This document shows, piece by piece, positions 31,597 to 44,600 of a stretch of 64,000 nt of DNA. The notes beneath the pieces were generated by a model that worked only from the letters and a program-made list of their open reading frames with translations, did not search any database and was not told where the DNA came from. Source of the stretch: Ectocarpus siliculosus (lineage: Eukaryota; Sar; Phaeophyceae; Ectocarpales; Ectocarpaceae). Numbering within the stretch: the first letter of the stretch is position 1; each line of letters opens with the position of its first letter. The stretch is taken from positions 206,897 to 270,896 of the forward strand of contig FN648905.1 of NCBI GenBank assembly GCA_000310025.1, given 5' to 3'. The position numbers and the translations under genes were made by a program.

Positions 31597-32328
31597 TACA
31601 GATGCCTCCCTTCCCGGGATACGTTGCCAACGAGGGTCGGGGCACACACCCGTCACCTGCCTCGCGAAAGCTGATTATTTTTTTCGCGCGCCTGGTTATG
31701 GGCTGTTACTTACATTTGTTTGTTGGTTCTTTCTGACGTGCGCACGCACTACTGTAGACTATACAACGAATTGTAGCATGTGCTCCGTCATTCCATTCGC
31801 ATTACCCAGGGGGTGTGTTATCTTGTGTAATTGGACGTCGCACACACTTGACTAATAATAATGTCCTTGGACAGCCCAAACCCCGACGTGCGTAGTACAG
31901 GTAGTCTACAGTACTTTCGATTTGCAGCACCTATACATATAACCAAAAAAAAAAACTCCTAGAGGACCAGCACCGTTGCCCGAGGCAACCTACGATACAA
32001 TTCTGGAGATTGCAACGACTAAAGTCGACCGGAGAAATTGACCGGAAAAAATTGACCGCGGCTGATTTCTCTCGGCTCGCGAAAGCTACAAGCATGAGAT
32101 CGCGGCGGTGCCTTCGCGAGACCTACTCCTCGAGAGCCCTATCGAAGTAATTTGAATCGAAGCGACACTGGCGCCAAACCCAAGCATTCTGTCTCGCTCA
32201 AAATCACTTTCACTTCGTTTTAGTGAGGACACGAAACACCCAGAACACAGAGGCGCTGAGGCGCCTCTTGAGCAACCCCTTGCATTTTTTCGCCACAGTG
32301 AACTAACTCCACAACTGAGAAAGATACT
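31597..32328. other. Unassigned; holds one dispersed-repeat copy
   Basis: No gene is seen. The stretch 32018-32137 (GACCGGAGAAATTGACCGG ... CTCGGCTCGCGAAAGC) matches the reverse complement of 37203-37335. Confidence 0.55.
32018..32137 (+). repeat. Dispersed repeat pair member (inverted at 37.2 kb)
   Basis: About 120 bp, including 'TTTCTCTCGGCTCGCGAAAG' and 'ATGAGATCGCGGCGGTG', recur inverted at 37203-37335 with scattered differences. Confidence 0.75.
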
Positions 32329-33745
32329 ACCCCATGCTGGCCGCGGCTCGATGCTCTAGGACAAATAAGGCGTGCTGCACAAGTCTCGGCAAGGAAGGTG
32401 GTGAGACGAGTGAACAAGGCAACAAACACCGTTTCGGCAGGTTTTCGCATGCAATTGCGCCGCCCGGCATGGCACACGATATTTTGGCCGCATCGATAAC
32501 TCCACACCCTGCTCATGAACATCCACGAAACTTGGACAACCGACGTTAACACTGTCGACACAACTGTGTGTTAAGTTTGAGCGCCGCCCGACCAGCACGC
32601 CGCCTGCGACACCACATTTCGCCTGCCAGCCGGCTACCTTAATCAGACTACAATTTGTCAACACTTACTAATCCCCTTGACACAAATCTTACACCGATGT
32701 GGAGCTACCTGGAACTACCCTGTGTCCGATGCCCATGTCTTTAGTGCATCTCCCTGGTCGGATCACGACGTATGAGCAACGGTCGGAAGGAGGTGACGCA
32801 ATGTGCAAGGTATGAAGCAAGGCGGAGTAAATATCCCGTCACGCGCCCCCTCTAGCTGCTGCCCAGCTCCGCAATTCGTAACCTTCTGCCCACCTCTTTC
32901 GCGAAACGCTGCAACTACCGTTGCACCCCCATTCCGCTGCCAGCCGGGAAACTAAGCAGCTCCCGAAAACGAGCATCGAAAGGACGATCTGTGCATGCCC
33001 TCAGCTTTGGCCATCGCTCCCTCCCTGTGGCGGTTATAACCTTTGCGTAAAATGTACGTCCCAGCAGCCCTCTTTTTGCCTCTTTTATTGAACTTTGATT
33101 CGTGCCGTTCTGCCTACCTCTTTCACGATATGCTGCAAATACCGTTGTACCCCAATTCCGCTGCCAGCCGGAAGCAAGCAGCTCCCGAAAACGAGCATCG
33201 AAAGGTCGCCACCTGTGCATGCCCGCATCTTTTGCTAGCGACGACTATGGCGGTCAAAACCTGTGTTTTAAATGTACCTGCAAGCAACCCTCTTTTTGCC
33301 TCCTCTCTGCAACTTTTGTTTCACTTCAACTCCTTCGGAGGGGCAAGTCACGCCCATCGCGTCACCCTCCCACAAGCAATCACCTTGTGATACAGCAGTG
33401 GTGCCTGTATCTAATTCTTACGAACAGAGTTGGCCGTGCTTTATACAGCTCTAGCGTACCTGTGTGTGTCACAATCCTTACTCTTGTTTCGTGTCGTGTA
33501 TGTAGTATGTAGTCTCCATTTGACAGTACCCTGTTCTCAAGTAATTGTATGCATTGCACACCAAGCTTTTTTTGGTCTCTCTGCCGGTGATGAACCTTTC
33601 CAAAAATTCAAAATGGCATTCTTCTCGACATGATGACCGCTCGCTGTCGTGGTGCTGATGCTGCACGCATGCACTGGACTGCCGGTGACCTTCCTTGCAT
33701 TTGCGATATCCACCACCAGCCTCCATGGGGAAAACGAGGAGGCCA
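32329..33745 (+). repeat. Dispersed repeat family C, copy 1 (about 1.4 kb)
   Basis: It shares an ordered series of blocks with 50838-51935: 'GGCTCGATGC(T/C)CTAGGACA', 'GCCGCCCG', 'GTCGACACA', 'CGGATCACGA', 'CGTGCTTTATA' and 'GACCTTCCTTGCATTTGCGA'. Divergence is high, so both copies are old. Inside this copy a segment of about 210 bp is itself duplicated (about 32890-33085 and 33100-33295, marked by 'AAAACGAGCATCGAAAGG'). No transposase was recognised, so it is probably non-autonomous. Confidence 0.7.
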
Positions 33746-33751
33746 CTACTA

Positions 33752-33778
33752 CAGCAGCAGCAGCAGCAGCAGCAGCAG
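33752..33778 (+). repeat. (CAG)n microsatellite
   Basis: About nine CAG units, followed by further CTG/CAG-rich words. Confidence 0.9.
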
Positions 33779-35020
33779 TGTGGCTAGACTACAGCTGCTG
33801 CAGCAGCTGCTCTGCTGTAGGGTAGGCATCAAGAAGAACCAGCCAGTCATCAGTGAACGGATCACTCCCTCCGAATGCACCCTTTTCGTCATCCACAACT
33901 ACCAGACAGATGCTAACCAACGAACAACAAGAGAGGCTAGCACACTGGCGTAGTGTTACTAGTACTGTATATCCGATGTGTGATATGATTCACAAGAAGA
34001 GGACTCCACGCGAAGAGAAAGAGACACGTTCGCTCCCTTCTTTTCCGTTTGGATTTTTCGGGAGAGGACAAGAAGCAAACGAGGATGGAGGATATATGTG
34101 TTTTCGTCCTATGCATTATGTATGCACATATTTATGGATGTATCTCAATACCACATTTCAGCACCGCCTCTCTCTGCATAGATACACATCTACACAAACG
34201 CCAAACAAGAACACCCCACCAGAACAAAATGGTAGCACTTCTCATCATGGTGGAACTAGGAACAGATACATGCACGAGGCAGCAACTGTTTTTTCGGCAT
34301 CATCTCCGCCAAATAAATCCAGTTCTGAAAACAAACGGATTCGCTTGAGCTCGGGTGCGCGACTACAGGTCCACGTATTATGTCCACTTCGGCGAATGAT
34401 CGACAACAACCCCACTCAGTCGTTTTCCGATATCCACCCGGAACGAGTCAAACGGATGTGTTGCACCAATGACACCGCCCATTTTTTTCTACACTCACTC
34501 GCGCCCACCCCAATCTCTGCAAAAAAATCACCGACAACGATCTCTTCCTCGTCAAACCAAACGCGGGCGACCGTCACACCCTGCTTCCATCCAAAACGAA
34601 ATACGATCCTCCCCGCCGCCGAGACTACCAGCGCCGAAAAGCGCAACAGGAAAAGGCCAACAAGGAAAAGGCCAACACCGTCACTCCGACCGTTTCCCCA
34701 ACAAAGCCACCCCGCCCGGTTCAAAGCCCCGCCAAGTCCAACAAAACCCTGGCCCCACAGAGGACAACCAGCAGCAGCCCAACCAGCAGCAGCCCCGGAA
34801 GCCAGAGGTAACAACATAGCAGCACCTAGCTGTGTTTAGCCGGTCCATAAGTAAGTGTAGTCGGTTATTTCTTGCGGCGAATGTCGGCCATTTTATTTAT
34901 TATATTGAGAGTCTCGTACCCGCCCCGCCCCCCGCCCCCCCCACCCTCGGCACCACGGGCTCAGCTGGATTTTACTGTCGTATTTTCGTTGTAGTAAGTA
35001 CGTTGTGTCCAAAGTAAAAA
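33779..35020. other. C/A-rich low-complexity stretch, no certain gene
   Basis: A 328-codon frame (33853-34839) is the longest here. However, 34470-34820 is open in three forward frames and one reverse frame because the DNA is rich in C and A and poor in T, so length alone means little. One forward frame without an ATG reads like a basic, Pro/Ser-rich protein tail (KYDPPRRRDYQRRKAQQEK). No domain is recognised. Confidence 0.4.
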
Positions 35021-36460
35021 AGTATCATGCATGCACGCCCTTTTTCGCGGTGGCGGTTCGCTTGTGAACACAGAACAAGGCGTCCGCGTTGTCAACAGGA
35101 GGACCGGGACGGACGGGTGGATATCGATTAGAGCCACTGAGTAGACTCAAATGGTTTTTTAGTGATGACAAGACATCAACAATACCAACAGCAACAACAA
35201 CAACAACAACAACGCCCGTTCCATTCGTGACGCCGTCGTTTCGTCAATGCGTCAAATACCAAACAAATTACAATCCGTTCAAAGGATCAAAGGAAAGTGG
35301 ACCTCGGATTGGAGGCGGCCCTGCATGAGCAGGGCAATTTATTTTCGGCTTATCGTGGAAGGAGGTGTGCCTTTTGCCCCCATCCACCCCGTCCGCAAGT
35401 TAGACCCTTCTTTATGGAAACATAATCTTGCAATGATATCTTGGCATTTTGACCCAAGATTTGCTCACAATATATCTCCGCGAAGATTTGCAGTATCGCG
35501 ATTTATGGGGGAAATATCTTGAATGTTGAAAATGCGGCGTGTTGTTCCTCTCTTCTGCTTGAAGTTGAAAAAGGCACAACGGCCACTTGGTCCACAGAAA
35601 ATGCCAATGTGTGGCGAAAAGCGAGCATGACACAGTTGTAGAAGGGGCATCCCTCCCCCAGCTGTATTGCCTCAACACTGCGGGTGCATACTAGCGATGG
35701 GCACCTACCTGGGGTGCAAAATTGAATCCGTTGCCCACGAGCTCATGTCAAGCGGAGAAACAAAACTGTTCCATTGCTGTCCAACTGACAAGAAAGTGCA
35801 TCAACCCGAGGCCGATGACACCCATGCACGTATCTCATGATGTAGCAGGCGTACCGAGGTCAAACCTCCGGCGCTGTCATCTGCACCCACGGATTTGGCT
35901 CGGGTGCAAACGGATTGGGTGTGGGGTGATTCGATGAAGAGATAGAAGCGTCGCACACGACAGAGCAGTGTTGGCAAAACGTTCCTCCTCCTCTATCTTT
36001 CTACTTCAAAATAAAGTACTCTTTGAACGGTCCCTCCACAGACTGGTGATGACGCACGTGGAACGAGTCAGGGCAAATACGCATTTTTTTTCGCTCGCCT
36101 TGGTTGTTTTCGTTCGCTGTCGGCGCCCGTGGCGCTGACACAGTGACGCCAGGGTGCGTTAGAGACCCTTGCGAGTGTGCGACGTGCAGATTTCATGGCG
36201 TTATGGACGATTAGGTTGACTGACCTTCGGTGATCGCGCCGCACTGAGGCAAGATTTGTTACGCCGCCTCAAGATATGTCGGAAGGCTCGACTTGACAAA
36301 TCTTGGGTCAAGATTTGTTCGAAAGGGCAGATTTCGGGCCTCGAGAATCTTGGCCAAGATATATCGGAAGATTTTGTTCCCATAAATCGTGAAACTGACA
36401 GATCTTGGCCAAGATCAAGATTTATCGACAAGATTTTGTTCCCATAAATCGGGGTCTTAG
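35021..36460. repeat. Region with scattered AAGATTT / CCCATAAATCG repeats
   Basis: The words CCAAGAT(T/A)T, AAGATTTTGTTCCC and CCCATAAATCG recur, often inverted, around 35440-35530 and 36245-36455. A (CAA)n run lies at 35192-35213. No gene is seen. Confidence 0.5.
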
Positions 36461-37202
36461 TCTAATGTCTTCTGCAGTTTTTGAGAACGCATGTCCACGG
36501 GGCCGGAATCTAACCCTAACTAAGCGGTCCTGTAGACGCTTGGAAACTACTAGCATGTTCGGCCGGAGAGGCTGATACACATGATGTCGCCCAAGCGCTC
36601 CCGAAAAGAACAGCCGCGATAAGCCCTGAACGGAGAGAGTGTATTTCTCACAGAACGCCCATCCATGCGTACATACATGCATTTTTTGTGGCGAGGGACT
36701 CGATGATGATGTGAGCAATCTCCTCGTAAATGATGCTCGCTGATGATCTGCCCAGTACGCGCTATCACACCCGAATGAAGGAGACCACCAGAAGGCGGAC
36801 CGGTAATAATATAGTGTCACTCGGCAGAACAAAAACGGCCGACCAGGCGAACTTGCATTTGAAGTCACTGGCTAGTCGTCACAACAAACAACAACACACT
36901 TCAAGAATGATGTACAACGCAAGATCATGATTGGCCCACTCTATTCTGCTCGCCGTTGGAGATGCGCAACGCTACGCGAGCGAAGCGTTAACCGTAGAAG
37001 TCGGAGGCTAAAGTAAAATCAAAATCATGAACAGGTAGCAGGCTAAAACCACCACAGACGAACTACACCTCAATACGCCTGTCGTCCATGTTAGATGCGC
37101 ACCGCTACACGATGGGTGGGCGGGGGACCCCAAAAAACAAAGCATGAAAAAACAAAAACACTCAAAATTCAAGCTTGATGGTCATCAGGTGTAGTTTGGC
37201 GT
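36461..37202. repeat. Outlier copy of the 42-45 kb repeat cluster
   Basis: The word series 'GCCGTTGGAGATGCGCAACG', 'GCGTTAAC' and 'GGTGGGCGGGGGACCCC' matches 42300-42670 in type, but not in the same order. There is no coding evidence. Confidence 0.5.
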
Positions 37203-37365
37203 ATATGGGGTGGGTCTCGCGAAGACACCGCCGCGATCTCATGCTCGAAGCTTTCGCGAGCCGAGAGAAATCGGTCACGGTCAATTTTCTCCGGTCACTT
37301 TTTTCCCAGACAAAAAATCTCCGGTCAACTTTCGTTATAGTTTTTTTTTTCAGTAGCTGAAACCA

Positions 37366-37995
37366 ATCCTAAGGCCAGTCGTTATGGGAAGAATTCCCAA
37401 TTGGAATCCCAATATTACGCCTTTTACATCCACACCCCCATGAGGCCGCAGGAGTTTTGCGTACTTCGTTGGAAAAGCTTCCAAAAGCGCGTTGGCATTC
37501 AGTACTCGCCTCACAGAGACCCGTTTGCATTCAAACCTTCGAGGCCGCGTAGAGCATTGCTGTGAGCCTCTTCGAGCCAAGTTTGGGGAGCCGCGGTGCA
37601 GTGTGTGTTCACCATGCTTGGTAAAATAGGAATTCCAATTGGAATTGCTGGACGATCCTGGTGGGAATTAATTCCTCATGAATTCCCAACTGGAATTGGT
37701 TGGAATTCCAAATTGGGAACCGTGAATTTGCTTTCATACCATTGCATTTTCTACGCACACTGCGCTCTAGCTGCCCAAACTTGGCTCCGAGAAGCTCACA
37801 GTAGTGGAGTGTACAGCCTTATCGGTTAGATGGCAAACAGGGGTCTGTGAGGCGAGGACGAAATGACAAAGCGCTTTCGTGCTCTCTGCTTGCTGCCCAG
37901 TACGCAGACCTCCTACTTTTGAGGGGGGATGAAGCATTACCTGCCGATCCTCCGGATTCCCATCTGGGAAAAGCTTCCATAACAACTGGCCTAAG
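37366..37995. mobile_element. Short TIR element (MITE-like), about 630 bp
   Basis: The left end CCTAAGGCCAGTCGTTATGG and the inverted right end CCTTAGGCCAGTTGTTATGG form a terminal inverted repeat of about 40 bp. The interior is rich in nested GGAATTCCAATTGG palindromes (37385-37410, 37620-37715). No transposase is present. A target duplication could not be fixed because another element starts at its right edge. Confidence 0.7.
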
Positions 37996-39237
37996 GGCGT
38001 ATATTAACGAAGCCGAAAATCAAAATCCAAATGGGCACAAAATCAAAATCAAAATGCGTTATCGTGGAAAACTGAAAAAAGCGGGCCGTGTATGTAAACG
38101 AGTATAGGAGACAGATAAGGCAAAAAATCAAAAAGACCTGGCGCCAGGGGAAGAGCCAGCAGCGCAGCGGTGATTTTTCTAGGGTGCATTTTACGCTCTT
38201 CTGTTCACGTGTTAGCCGATATCTCGCCAAATACTTAATGAGTGGCCTCAAGAAAGGTATCCGGAAGGAGCTGGAAACATGGGTGGTTGGGCAATGCCAA
38301 GGTTTGGGGCCACGAGGTGCCGAGTGCGCCGGAAAAAAAAGGTTATGTTGAAGCAAAAATGCCAACCGTTGCGAGCGGTCACTTCAAGTTCGGTGTTTTG
38401 GGCCGCCACGGGTTGTGATATCCACCGATAACTTTCCGAAGAAGGAAGCAACAGCAACAGCAACGCCACAAGGTAGGGGATACGTCTCTGCTCCATCTTT
38501 CAAGCGCAAGGTCTGCTACCGTGGGGTATCGTGCGTGTAGGGAAAAAAGTTTTGGTTGACCCTAAAAAATTCACGTCAGAGAACTACTAGTTCACGTTCG
38601 CGCCGAATGCCTGCTCACAGGTTAGTTTTTCAGCGATAAGATAACTCTTCGAAGGAGGAAGCAACAGCATTAGCAATGCCACGCGACGGGAGTTAGCTTT
38701 ACCCACCATCTGTCTCGTAAAAGGTTAGATGCCTTGGGGTATCGTGAGTGTGGAGAAAAAAGGTTGCAACTACCCTCTCCCGCACGGAAAAGCCCGAAAA
38801 AGCCGCGCAGCCCTGTTCTGATCGTCAGTTCGTTCACCGCTTGTCACGATCGGCATATTTTCCTCGAGCACCCAGCGCGCCGGCCCGTTTTATGGCTTGC
38901 CGGCGAGCAGAGTCTTCTGGCTACAAGTAATGGCCATGGTCTCGGTGGTAGGGTGCCGATAGCCCCTCTATCACCAGTGTGCAGCAGGTCGTGTCGTACG
39001 CTTGCTTTGAAGCGGCCTCGCGGCAGGTGCTCCAAGCCTTCGAAGTCTTGAACTCCTTGCCTCTTTGATTTGATTTTGATAAAAAAAAGTCCCCCGGGGA
39101 CTTCTTCCTAGACAGAGGAACTTCCATAAAATCAAAGGGCGTCGTCAGGAGGTAGAAGATATTCGACCAATCAGATCTCGATTTTGATTTTGATTTTTTC
39201 GATTTTGATTTTCGGCACTTCGTTTATATAACATACG
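37996..39237. mobile_element. TIR element of about 1.24 kb
   Basis: The left end AGGGCGTATATTAACGAAGC, followed by CGAAAATCAAAATC, is matched inverted at the right end (39170-39237, GATTTTGATTTTCGG ... ATACGCCCT). Both subterminal regions are rich in AAAATC. The interior has a tandem duplication of about 210 bp (38420-38560 and 38630-38770, 'GGAAGCAACAGCA(A/T)', 'GGGGTATCGTG'). No transposase was recognised. Confidence 0.65.
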
Positions 39238-39302
39238 CCCTAAACGGATTGGAACAAGAACAATAAAAATAATAAGGTTTCCCTCGAAACGCGGCGAATA
39301 GT

Positions 39303-39552
39303 CTATCGCGGGGCACACGTGTCGAGATCAGGATGAAGAACATTCTTTCTCGTCGGGAGGCTGCAGCGGTGTGTCTCGAACCTCTTGTTGGCAGGCGAAC
39401 TTGGTAGGCACACAGCTGTTCCAGCGTCGGAGGACTTGTTTAGCACTAATCGTTCGAGATCGGAACAATTTGGTGTCGGCAGAACCTGCTGCATGCTCTT
39501 GTTTCGTGCCCGAGAGTGCCGGTCACCGACACAGCCAATCGTCAACGCAGAA
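39303..39552 (-). repeat. Dispersed repeat family B, inverted partial copy
   Basis: On the minus strand it carries the family blocks in order: 'TTGGCTGTGTCGGTGA', 'GAGCATGCAGCAG', 'AATTGTTCCGATCTCGAACG' and 'TTCGAGACACACCGCTGCAG'. Confidence 0.75.
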
Positions 39553-41504
39553 GATCACCATTACGGTGTTTGCGAACATCTGATTCTGGTCTTGTCTTGG
39601 TCTTTTGTATCCCCCCGAGCGCCGAAGTCCAAATGGATCTTTAGGAATCTGGTCTTTTGCTTTCGCGAATTGCCCCCAAAGACCCCAGAAAAGCTCCGAT
39701 TGTGTCTTGCTCAGTTTTGTCTTTGAAAGAACAATTCTTCATTGGCCTACACACCCCGAGATACTCCTGACGTCCTCCCGACAGACGCCGCACCATCCCG
39801 TGGAGCTGCCAAAACACACACAACTCGGCCGTCATAGGCGACACAGACACCATGGCGAACCAACTACATACAGCAGTACTGCCAGATAGACAGTCAGACA
39901 GACGTCACTGCACCGCAGACCCGGTGCGCATTGCATGCTGCCGACATGGTGCAACTTTTGCGTCATCTTAGATGTGTATATGCGTGAACCGAAGCATGCC
40001 GTTCTACATGCATGCTCATATAAGTGACACATCAAGCCGGCGTGAGGAGGGTGAGGCGGGCGGCATAGATCTCAGGAGTGTGGCACAGGGGGGGGCGGAG
40101 ATGATGGAGTGAGGGATGCTTCAAGCGGCGTGGGAGCGTGAGGAGCTGCAGCGCGTGCGTCCTGTGGACCGTGCTGTGGTGATTCGTTTGACGGGGAACG
40201 ATCGACTCCGTCCACGACTGACTGCGATGTGTATCACAACTTGTTCGCGTGCTGAAGGGATACACACATGCATGCCTCCGCTGTTTGCGGCGCTAGGCTT
40301 CCCATGCACTCCCGGCAACTGAACTGGGCCAACCGCCTGTTCATGAGTGAGTACGTTGCTCCATCAGTATTCTCCATGACTACTTAGTCAGCTGGGGGTG
40401 CAGTTATAGTAGAGTAGTAGTAGCCTTGTTGGGGTGGAGGCGGAAGCTCGGAAATAAATATGTTTGGTGTTCCGAGTCGGCTCAACCATCTGTCTGCCGC
40501 CGCCGGCAAAGGGGCTCCGTCGTATTGAACGCAATGTTCTTGGAAATTTCCGCGTGCTCAAGACCGAAAAAATCACACCAGTCTTCGCAAGCAGTTTCGA
40601 AACACAATTCTGGTCTTGGTTTTGGACTTGCTTCCGACTTCCAAGACCAAGACCTGAGACCAGTCCGCAAACATCCTATTCAATCAAGCTGAAACTTGCG
40701 GACGCGTCAGCCTACGGACTGAACGTGATCATTCACATTTTGTTTTACCGTTCATGAGAGCTTTAGACACCATATCGGTCTCCTAGAGAAACAAGGTTTG
40801 ATTGAGATCAATTGGCGGGTTTTTAATGAGCGCTTGCCGCACCTGTCTATCCCGCTACGTCTACGCTGTACTGGTTGATGCTCTGTGGCGGGCGATGTCC
40901 TCGGTGAGCTCGATGCAATAACTAATGTATGCAGCACATTCAACATTGTGATAGCAACTCGACGAGTATCGTCGCGTTTGCCTGTCTGAAGCTCTCCAGT
41001 TTTTTAGCGGTTAATAGTGGAGGGCGCACACCGCGACACGCTCGCCCACCGAGCACGACAAAGAGTTCTATACACAGAGTAGATGACATAAGATATCACA
41101 CCCCCTGAACAAATTTTAATTTTCAAACTTCGATTACTCCACAGCAGAAAGCGTGGCCGGGCGGCGTTGGCACCGATAGCTTTCCGAAACAAACCTATCG
41201 TTTAACATCCTCGTCGTCGTGGACTAACATTATTAGCTGTGAATATTGATGAAGCGATATATTATGTCACCTACTACTGCCGGTACATGCCATGCATAAG
41301 AACAACGAGCACCCTCCATACTCAGTAAGTAAGTTATTGTAGTAGTTGGATTGAAACCTCTCATTTCCCATACATGAAGAAGTCGTTTTATACACAAATA
41401 CTTAAAAAAAAAGTGCTGCAAAAACCATCCATGGACGAACCCAGCAGTGCCGTTGTTGTTGTTGTCTTCACAATTAATTACAAAAAACCGTTCGTTTTGT
41501 TCTC
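39553..41504. other. Unassigned, no gene seen
   Basis: Only a family-B end fragment was recognised (40770-40790, inverted 'GTATCGGTCTCCTAGAG'-like). The words GACCAAGAC and TGGTCTTG recur near 39590 and 40610-40660. Confidence 0.5.
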
Positions 41505-41620
41505 TCTACCCAGTACCTACTTCTACCTTCTTCGTATGTTCGTACTATTACGTATGATAGTCTGACACTTGACGCGGTTGATTCCCGCCGTGGTCACAGG
41601 CTAACTTACCAAAAAAAAAA
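41505..41620 (-). repeat. B-box-containing dispersed repeat, inverted copy
   Basis: On the minus strand, '...AAGTTAGCCTGTGACCACGG...' through 'CAACCGCGTCAAGTGTCAGA' and 'GGTACTGGGTAGAGAGA' match 47095-47175 and 54633-54720. Read on the plus strand it contains GCGGTTGATTCCCG, a near B box. It may be a tRNA-derived SINE. Confidence 0.65.
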
Positions 41621-44600
41621 TTATACAAAAATAAAATGGACCCGAAGAAGGGTCCGCAAGTCAACGACAGATTAGTCTACGACTCTCCGCTCGCTTCAAT
41701 ACGCTATGCGAGGTAGTAACTATAGACTGGACAATAAAGCAAAAAATGAACAAACGAATATTAGAGGCGACCTCACGCGCACCCGAAAAAACCGTCAGTC
41801 TTCGACCGGCACTTCTCACTACGCCCATCCATGCGCATGCACGTTTTTGTGGCGAGGGACTCCATGCTTTCAAGAATCATCTCGTTGATCTGTTTTTTCG
41901 TTTACATACATGTAGTGCGCATGTCACACCCGAATGAAAAGGAGACCACACCCAGGTTGCGCTCTTCTGCACGCTTGGAAAGAATCCGGGACTAAATGAA
42001 TGCGGACCCCAGAAGATGCGCTTTTCACAGTCGGTTTCCTCTCCGAAACGAAAGAACCGGACGGGAAAGAGGGAAAAACGAAAAGAGAAGAGGCGTAGTA
42101 CGCGTTCCCCGTCATGGACATTTCATAAGAGTCGTATTGTGGTAGTGGCAGGAACCTCTCTCTGCGATCAGGTCAGGAGACCACCAGTCTCCGGAGCTCT
42201 TGTGTTGCACCCAGCATGGACGCAGCAGTAGTAACGCATGTCCTGTAGTAGACAACTACTGCTGAAAATATTGGAGACCACGAATGAATCATACCGACAG
42301 GTGGGTCGTGGGTGGGCGGGGGACCCTAAGAAACAGTCAGACTCAGCCATTTTACATCCTCACAGTTTCTTGAAAACAAGAACGAAGGGCGATAACAAAA
42401 GAGAGACCGCCAGCGACAGGAAACAAAGAAGAAATGGAGGAGAGCAGAGCGAAGAAACAAGTGAAGAAACAAGACCCCCCTGCCGCTCTGACCCACTGGT
42501 ACCGCAGCAAACAGCAGGGGCAGCACCCACTACCTCACATGCAGTAGCCGGATACATGCACGGACTGGTACGTGAACTTGTAGTCACAAGAGATAGCGTC
42601 ATGATGACGTCATCCATTCTGCTTGCCGTGGGAGATGCGCATCGTTACGCGAGGAAGGCGTTAACTCTTCGCATAGAATATGCTGCCGTAGACCCTGTAT
42701 CCCTCAAGCTCAACCACAGCTATACCCGATACATGGTAGCATCATATCCAGCTGTAGAAAAATCGAAAAAAAATCTGTTTTCTTGGTGGCGAAGCGGATC
42801 CTCTTTATTGTGACTCTCCAACTGCTGTTCGTGGATGGCGAGGACATCGACATACACAGACAACATCTAGGGTTTGACGTCGGTCTTATCCGCCGCAGGA
42901 GGTGGAAGCTATACTCAAAGTCGGGGAGGGGTCGTGATTTGCAATTCCCTACGGAACCGTACTTGAGGCGCCATGAGATTTGCACTGCCGTAGCCGAGGT
43001 TATTTGTCGGCAGGGAAAGAAACATAAAAACAAAATCTTCGGCGGACCGGATCCTCCTTTTTTCAACTGGCCAACTGTTGTTTGGATGGCGAGACAATTT
43101 CCGGTCTTCTTGTCCGTCACAGGAGGCCGAAGCTGATGCTCAAACTCGGGGAGGGGTCATGGTTTGCGAGTCCCTACCGAACCATACTCGCTCGGGGCAC
43201 CACATCATGGACATGACAAGAAAAACATCCCCCCAACGAAAACTGCTGAAATTCATGGATGGGTGGGTGAGTGGGGGACCCCAAAACAATGAGACAGTCG
43301 CGGGGTTTGCGTTGTTCTGGGGCTCTACCGGCGAAAAACACCGTCGCCGATCTGAACCGCTGGAAGCTGTCACACAGCACTGCATCTCCGGTGAACCGTA
43401 GCGGCCATGCGCATTGCTTGACGGAAAGAGGCGGCGCCCATTGTCTCACATGCAGCAGCCGGGTACACGGGTAGCCTCCTACTCAGCAAGACGCAAAACG
43501 ATTGCCGTTGACGTTCGATGTTATTGGGACCCTAACGGCGAAAATGCAACAGAGAGAGAGATGTAGACTAAAGGAAGAGAGACTCGAGAAGACAAGGCAT
43601 GAACTCTCGTCGAGAAGACACTCACTCTCATCCCTCTGGCCCACCGCAGGCTTGAACACGTGTAACGAACGGCGACATCCGATGTGCGCTAAGCAACAAC
43701 AAACACGACAAAAGAAAAATAGTCGTCGTTTCCGAACTGCTGTGGAGATACTGTAAGTTGGTGGAGACTTTCTTTCTTTTCGAGTATGAATTGGCAACAC
43801 AGAAGAACACGACTATCTGTGTAGACTAGAGGCGCGACGGACGAACTATTATCTCAATGTGGTTGCCGTCGCGATAGATGCGCACCGCTACCGCTATACG
43901 AACGAGCAGACTGTTGTCAAACCTGACTACGATAACCGTACGACCATTGCTGCAGCACATTCCGACCATAACAGCAGAAACCGCAGCAGCAGCCGCATGT
44001 GTACAATGGTCACTCAAGAACAAACGCAAAACAAAAAATGTGGCGCGCAGCACGCAGGACCCTCTTTCGCCGGCCGTTTTCATGGCGAAACGGGCAAGGA
44101 ACAGTCAAGGTCGACTCTTGACGGCCACAGGAGGCGGAAGCCCCTCAAACTCGGGGACGGCTCGTGATTTGCAATTCCACACCGAACCATACTCGAGGCG
44201 CCACGAGATTTGCACTGTAGCTCGAGATCAGTATTTTAGACCGGGTCGGGCAAGGGGGGGCGCATGCGAATGAAACTTCCACGGATATTGAACGATGAGA
44301 CTGAAGCTAAAGCTTTAGAATTCCCCAAGCCTTGGACGTGTCGGTGGGCATGGTACAATAGGATGTGGTGGTGTGTTGACAAGTGGAAGGGACGGGGCAG
44401 GGGTGCGAGTAAAAAGTCCGGGGCCCAGTTATGAACATGGCAAGTAAACACCCCTCCCAACAAAAATAATTACTAAAATGATGGGTAGGCGGGTGGCTGG
44501 GGGACCCCAACAAACAAAGCATGAAAAAAGAAAAAAGAAGATCAAAGACAAGTGAGGAGGCGCGACAGGCTTGAGGGAGGAGGCAAAAGAAGCATAGAAA

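Noticed and set aside
29883..31674. Mirror-image open frames at 29.9-30.2 and 31.0-31.7 kb
   Set aside because: They are the same DNA read from the two arms of the foldback inverted repeat, not paired genes.
33853..34839. 328-codon forward frame as a gene
   Set aside because: Other frames on both strands are equally open over its last third and no domain is visible. It is treated as low-complexity.
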